Assembly (NCBI GenBank): GCA_934746785.1
Contig: CAKVFO010000060.1
Location: 1-18,986 of the forward strand
Direction of reading: 5' to 3'
Source of the DNA: an uncultured Clostridium sp.
GTDB taxonomy: Bacteria > Bacillota > Clostridia > Clostridiales > Clostridiaceae
DNA length: 18,986 nucleotides
Below are positions 16,261-18,986 of this stretch, piece by piece. A program made the position numbers and the translations under genes. Positions within the stretch are counted from its first letter, which is position 1. Each line of letters opens with the position of its first letter. A model generated the notes under the pieces. The model was not told the DNA's origin. It did not search any database and was given only the letters and a program-made list of their open reading frames with translations.

Positions 16261-16266
16261 ATTATA
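16261..16266 (-). promoter_or_regulatory. -10 element of the fhaB-SEDS-pbpA promoter
   Basis: A consensus TATAAT on the minus strand (ATTATA on plus) lies in the 92-base uvrA-fhaB gap. It has no strong -35 box. The predicted start is near 16254, giving a leader of about 29 nt with GAGGTG close to the ATG. Confidence 0.5.
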
Positions 16267-16292
16267 CAACAAATTCTACATAAAACCATAGA

Positions 16293-16307
16293 AAATGTAT
16301 TACATTT
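16293..16307. promoter_or_regulatory. 15-bp palindrome upstream of the fhaB promoter
   Basis: AAATGTA, one central base, TACATTT: perfect 7-base arms about 30 to 45 bases upstream of the -10 element. It is too short-looped and lacks a U tract, so it is not a terminator for uvrA. It could be a regulator site, but I cannot name a regulator, and short A/T palindromes arise by chance in such DNA. Confidence 0.3.
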
Positions 16308-16320
16308 CTTTACACTAAAA

Positions 16321-18986
16321 TTAAATTAGATTCTTTAAATATTTACCTGTATATGATTGTTCACATTTAACAACTTTCTCTGGTGTTCCTTGAACTACTA
16401 CAGTTCCGCCCTTATCTCCGCCTTCTGGTCCAAGATCAATTATATAATCAGCGCACTTAATCATATCTAAATTATGTTCTATAACAACTACAGTATTACC
16501 TGCATCAACTAATCTTTGTAATATCTCTATAAGTCTGTTTACATCATCAATATGAAGACCTGTAGTAGGCTCATCTAAGATATATAATGTCTTTCCTGTA
16601 CTTCTTTTAGATAATTCATAAGCAAGCTTAATTCTTTGTGCTTCTCCTCCTGATAACTGAGTTGAAGGCTGACCTAATCTAATATACCCTAATCCTACAT
16701 CATATAAAGTTTGTAACTTATTCTTTATTCTTGGTAAGTTTTCAAAGAACTCTAATCCTTCTTCTACTGTCATATTTAATACATCATCAATATTCTTGCC
16801 TTTATATTTAACTTCTAAAGTTTCTCTATTGTATCTCTTACCTTTACATACTTCACAAGGAACATAAACATCAGATAAAAACTGCATTTCTATCTTTATA
16901 ATTCCATCTCCAGAACAAGCTTCACATCTTCCACCCTTTACATTGAAAGAGAACCTTCCTGGTTTATATCCTCTCATCTTTGCTTCTGGCGTTTGAGAGA
17001 ACAATTCTCTTATTATGTCAAAAGTTCCTGTGTACGTTGCTGGGTTAGATCTAGGTGTTCTTCCAATAGGACTTTGATCTATATCAATTATCTTATCTAT
17101 ATTTTCATATCCTAATATTTCTTTGTGATTTCCAACCGGGTTCTTACTCTTATTAACAAGTTTATTTAATCCCTTATATAAAATTTGATTTACTAAAGTA
17201 CTCTTTCCAGATCCTGAAACTCCTGTAACCATAGTCAATGTTCCTAATGGTATTGATACATTAACGTTCTTTAAATTATTTTCCTTTGCACCTTTAACAG
17301 TTATTTTATTACCATTTCCCTTACGTCTTTGACTTGGTACCTCTATCTTCTTCTTTCCAACAAGATATTGACCTGTAATAGAATTCTCATTGGCCTTGAT
17401 ATCCTCTAAAGTTCCTGCTGCAACAATATTTCCTCCATGTTCACCTGCTCTTGGTCCTATATCTACGATATAATCAGCAGCCTTCATAGTATCCTCATCA
17501 TGTTCAACAACTATTACTGTATTACCAACATCTCTTAAGTTCTGTAGTGTTCCAATAAGTTTATCATTATCTCTTTGATGAAGTCCTATACTTGGCTCAT
17601 CTAATATATATAGAACTCCCATTAGAGATGAACCTATTTGAGTTGCTAGTCTTATTCTTTGAGATTCTCCACCTGATAAAGTTCCTGAATTTCTTGATAA
17701 AGTCAAGTAATCTAGACCTACATCAACTAAGAATTTTAATCTGCTCTTTATTTCTTTTACAATTTGCTCACTAATAATCTTATTCTTTTCTGAGAATTCT
17801 ATTCCATTTATAAACTCTAATTCTTCATGAATAGGCATATTAGTAAATTCATTAATGTTAAGGCCTCCAACTTTTACTGCTAAAGCTTCTGGAGTAAGTC
17901 TTGCCCCATGACATTTAGGGCACTTATTATCACTCATATACTGCTCTATTTCGCCTTTAATAAGGTCTGAGTTTGTTTCATTATATCTTCTCTTTAATGA
18001 GTTAATTTCACCATCATATGCATGACGATAAATAGATCTAACACCATCTTTTGTGTATTCTACATCTAACTTTTTCCCCTTTGTTCCATAGAATAAAACA
18101 TCTAAAACCTTTCTTGGCAATTCTTTTATTGGAGTATTTAAAGAGAAATCATATTCTTTAGTTAAAGCTTGCAATATAGCATAAGTCCATGAATCTTCTT
18201 TTAATCTTCCTTCACCCCAAGTTGCAATAGCACCTTCCATAATACTTAAGTCCTTATTAGGAATTACTAAATCCTCATCTATTTCATATAGGCTTCCAAG
18301 TCCATCACAATAATCACATTTTCCCCATGGAGAGTTGAAAGAAAACATTCTTGGTGCAAGTTCTCCTATACTTATTCCACAGTCAGGGCATGCAAACTTT
18401 TCACTAAATAAAATATCTTCTTTTCCCACAATATTAATTACAACAAGACCTTCACCAAGTTTCAATGCTGTTTCTAAAGAATCGCTTAAACGACTCTCTA
18501 TACCTTCTTTAATAACAATTCTATCTACAACTGCCTCTATATTATGCTTAATATTTTTCTCAAGCTTAATTTCATCTTCACTAAGGTCATAAATTTCTCC
18601 ATCAATTCTTGCTCTTACGAATCCATTTTTCTTTATATTATCAAGAACTTTTTCATGAAGTCCCTTTCTACCTCTTACTAATGGAGATAATACTTGAATT
18701 TTAGTTCTATTCCCAAGTTCCATGACCTTATCCACAATTTGATCTACAGATTGTTGAGTAATTTCCTTACCACACTTAGGACAATAAGGAACTCCTACTT
18801 TAGAATATAATAATCTTAAATAGTCATATATTTCAGTTATAGTCCCAACTGTAGATCTAGGATTCTTACTTGTAGTCTTTTGATCTATTGAAATTGCTGG
18901 TGATAAACCTTCTATATTTTCTACATCTGGTTTATTCATTTGACCTAAAAACTGTCTTGCATAAGCAGATAAAGATTCAACATATC
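16321..18986 (-). CDS. uvrA: Excinuclease ABC subunit A (5' end beyond the window)
   Basis: UvrA is the dimeric damage sensor of nucleotide excision repair, with two ABC ATPase modules per chain. The reading frame runs off the right edge. In-frame codons upstream of the first internal Met at 18939 read YVESLSAYARQFLGQ, a conserved part of UvrA, so that Met is not the start. About 887 residues are present and about 52, including the first Walker A, should lie outside. Visible features: CPKCG; the zinc motif CPDC to CDYC; the first ABC signature LSGGESQRIRLA and Walker B ILDEPSIGLH; the second Walker A GVSGSGKST; the second zinc motif CEAC to CEVC; LSGGEAQRIKLA and ILDEPTTGLH. The gene ends 92 bases before fhaB with no clear terminator. 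uvrB is often just upstream but is out of view. Confidence 0.97.
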   Translation of the reverse strand, partial: YVESLSAYARQFLGQMNKPDVENIEGLSPAISIDQKTTSKNPRSTVGTITEIYDYLRLLYSKVGVPYCPKCGKEITQQSVDQIVDKVMELGNRTKIQVLSPLVRGRKGLHEKVLDNIKKNGFVRARIDGEIYDLSEDEIKLEKNIKHNIEAVVDRIVIKEGIESRLSDSLETALKLGEGLVVINIVGKEDILFSEKFACPDCGISIGELAPRMFSFNSPWGKCDYCDGLGSLYEIDEDLVIPNKDLSIMEGAIATWGEGRLKEDSWTYAILQALTKEYDFSLNTPIKELPRKVLDVLFYGTKGKKLDVEYTKDGVRSIYRHAYDGEINSLKRRYNETNSDLIKGEIEQYMSDNKCPKCHGARLTPEALAVKVGGLNINEFTNMPIHEELEFINGIEFSEKNKIISEQIVKEIKSRLKFLVDVGLDYLTLSRNSGTLSGGESQRIRLATQIGSSLMGVLYILDEPSIGLHQRDNDKLIGTLQNLRDVGNTVIVVEHDEDTMKAADYIVDIGPRAGEHGGNIVAAGTLEDIKANENSITGQYLVGKKKIEVPSQRRKGNGNKITVKGAKENNLKNVNVSIPLGTLTMVTGVSGSGKSTLVNQILYKGLNKLVNKSKNPVGNHKEILGYENIDKIIDIDQSPIGRTPRSNPATYTGTFDIIRELFSQTPEAKMRGYKPGRFSFNVKGGRCEACSGDGIIKIEMQFLSDVYVPCEVCKGKRYNRETLEVKYKGKNIDDVLNMTVEEGLEFFENLPRIKNKLQTLYDVGLGYIRLGQPSTQLSGGEAQRIKLAYELSKRSTGKTLYILDEPTTGLHIDDVNRLIEILQRLVDAGNTVVVIEHNLDMIKCADYIIDLGPEGGDKGGTVVVQGTPEKVVKCEQSYTGKYLKNLI

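Noticed and set aside
18937..18939. uvrA start at the Met codon at 18939
   Set aside because: Conserved UvrA residues continue in frame upstream to the window edge, so the Met is internal and the gene is only truncated by the window.
1..18986. Mobile elements, CRISPR arrays, tRNA or rRNA genes, prophage or toxin-antitoxin genes
   Set aside because: No transposase, direct-repeat spacer pattern, cloverleaf or integrase-like sequence was seen; the window is filled by conserved housekeeping genes with short gaps.

Overview
The window is a compact AT-rich chromosomal segment from a low-GC Firmicute, most likely Clostridium sensu stricto. The basis is strong A/T codon bias, Gram-positive Shine-Dalgarno sites, the rapZ-yvcK-whiA block, an FHA/SEDS/PBP wall module, and pfkA-pyk directly downstream of dnaE. 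This is gene-family recognition without a database search. All twelve recognised genes lie on the minus strand, so the window is read from high to low coordinates.

In transcription order: (1) uvrA, cut at its 5' end by the window edge; (2) a wall-synthesis module fhaB-like / SEDS glycosyltransferase / class B PBP, with its own promoter and gaps of 8 to 12 bases between the last three cistrons; (3) uvrC, separated from the PBP gene by a perfect 31-nt hairpin; (4) murB, with its own promoter and terminator; (5) rapZ-yvcK, promoter-driven, overlapping by 4 bases and followed by a terminator; (6) whiA-dnaE, with a promoter before whiA, a TTG start for dnaE and a strong terminator; (7) a 417-bp AT-rich gap holding the pfkA promoter and a palindromic operator-like site; (8) pfkA-pyk, ending in a terminator at the left edge. 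A possible convergent gene fragment occupies the first 91 bases.

The genes form three functional groups. UvrA and UvrC belong to nucleotide excision repair, and DnaE to replication. FhaB, the SEDS protein, PBP, MurB, YvcK, RapZ and WhiA belong to wall synthesis, division and their link to carbon metabolism. PfkA and Pyk catalyse the two classical irreversible, regulated steps of glycolysis.

This is mainly a housekeeping region. I see no mobile element, CRISPR array, tRNA, rRNA or defence system. The observations most worth following are a CggR-operator-like palindrome in the pfkA leader, a G8 tract inside whiA, a two-helix membrane extension on YvcK, and the hairpin between the PBP gene and uvrC. 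Five start codons were judged from Shine-Dalgarno placement: four were moved downstream of the longest possible start (pfkA, rapZ, SEDS, fhaB), and the TTG start of dnaE was confirmed.
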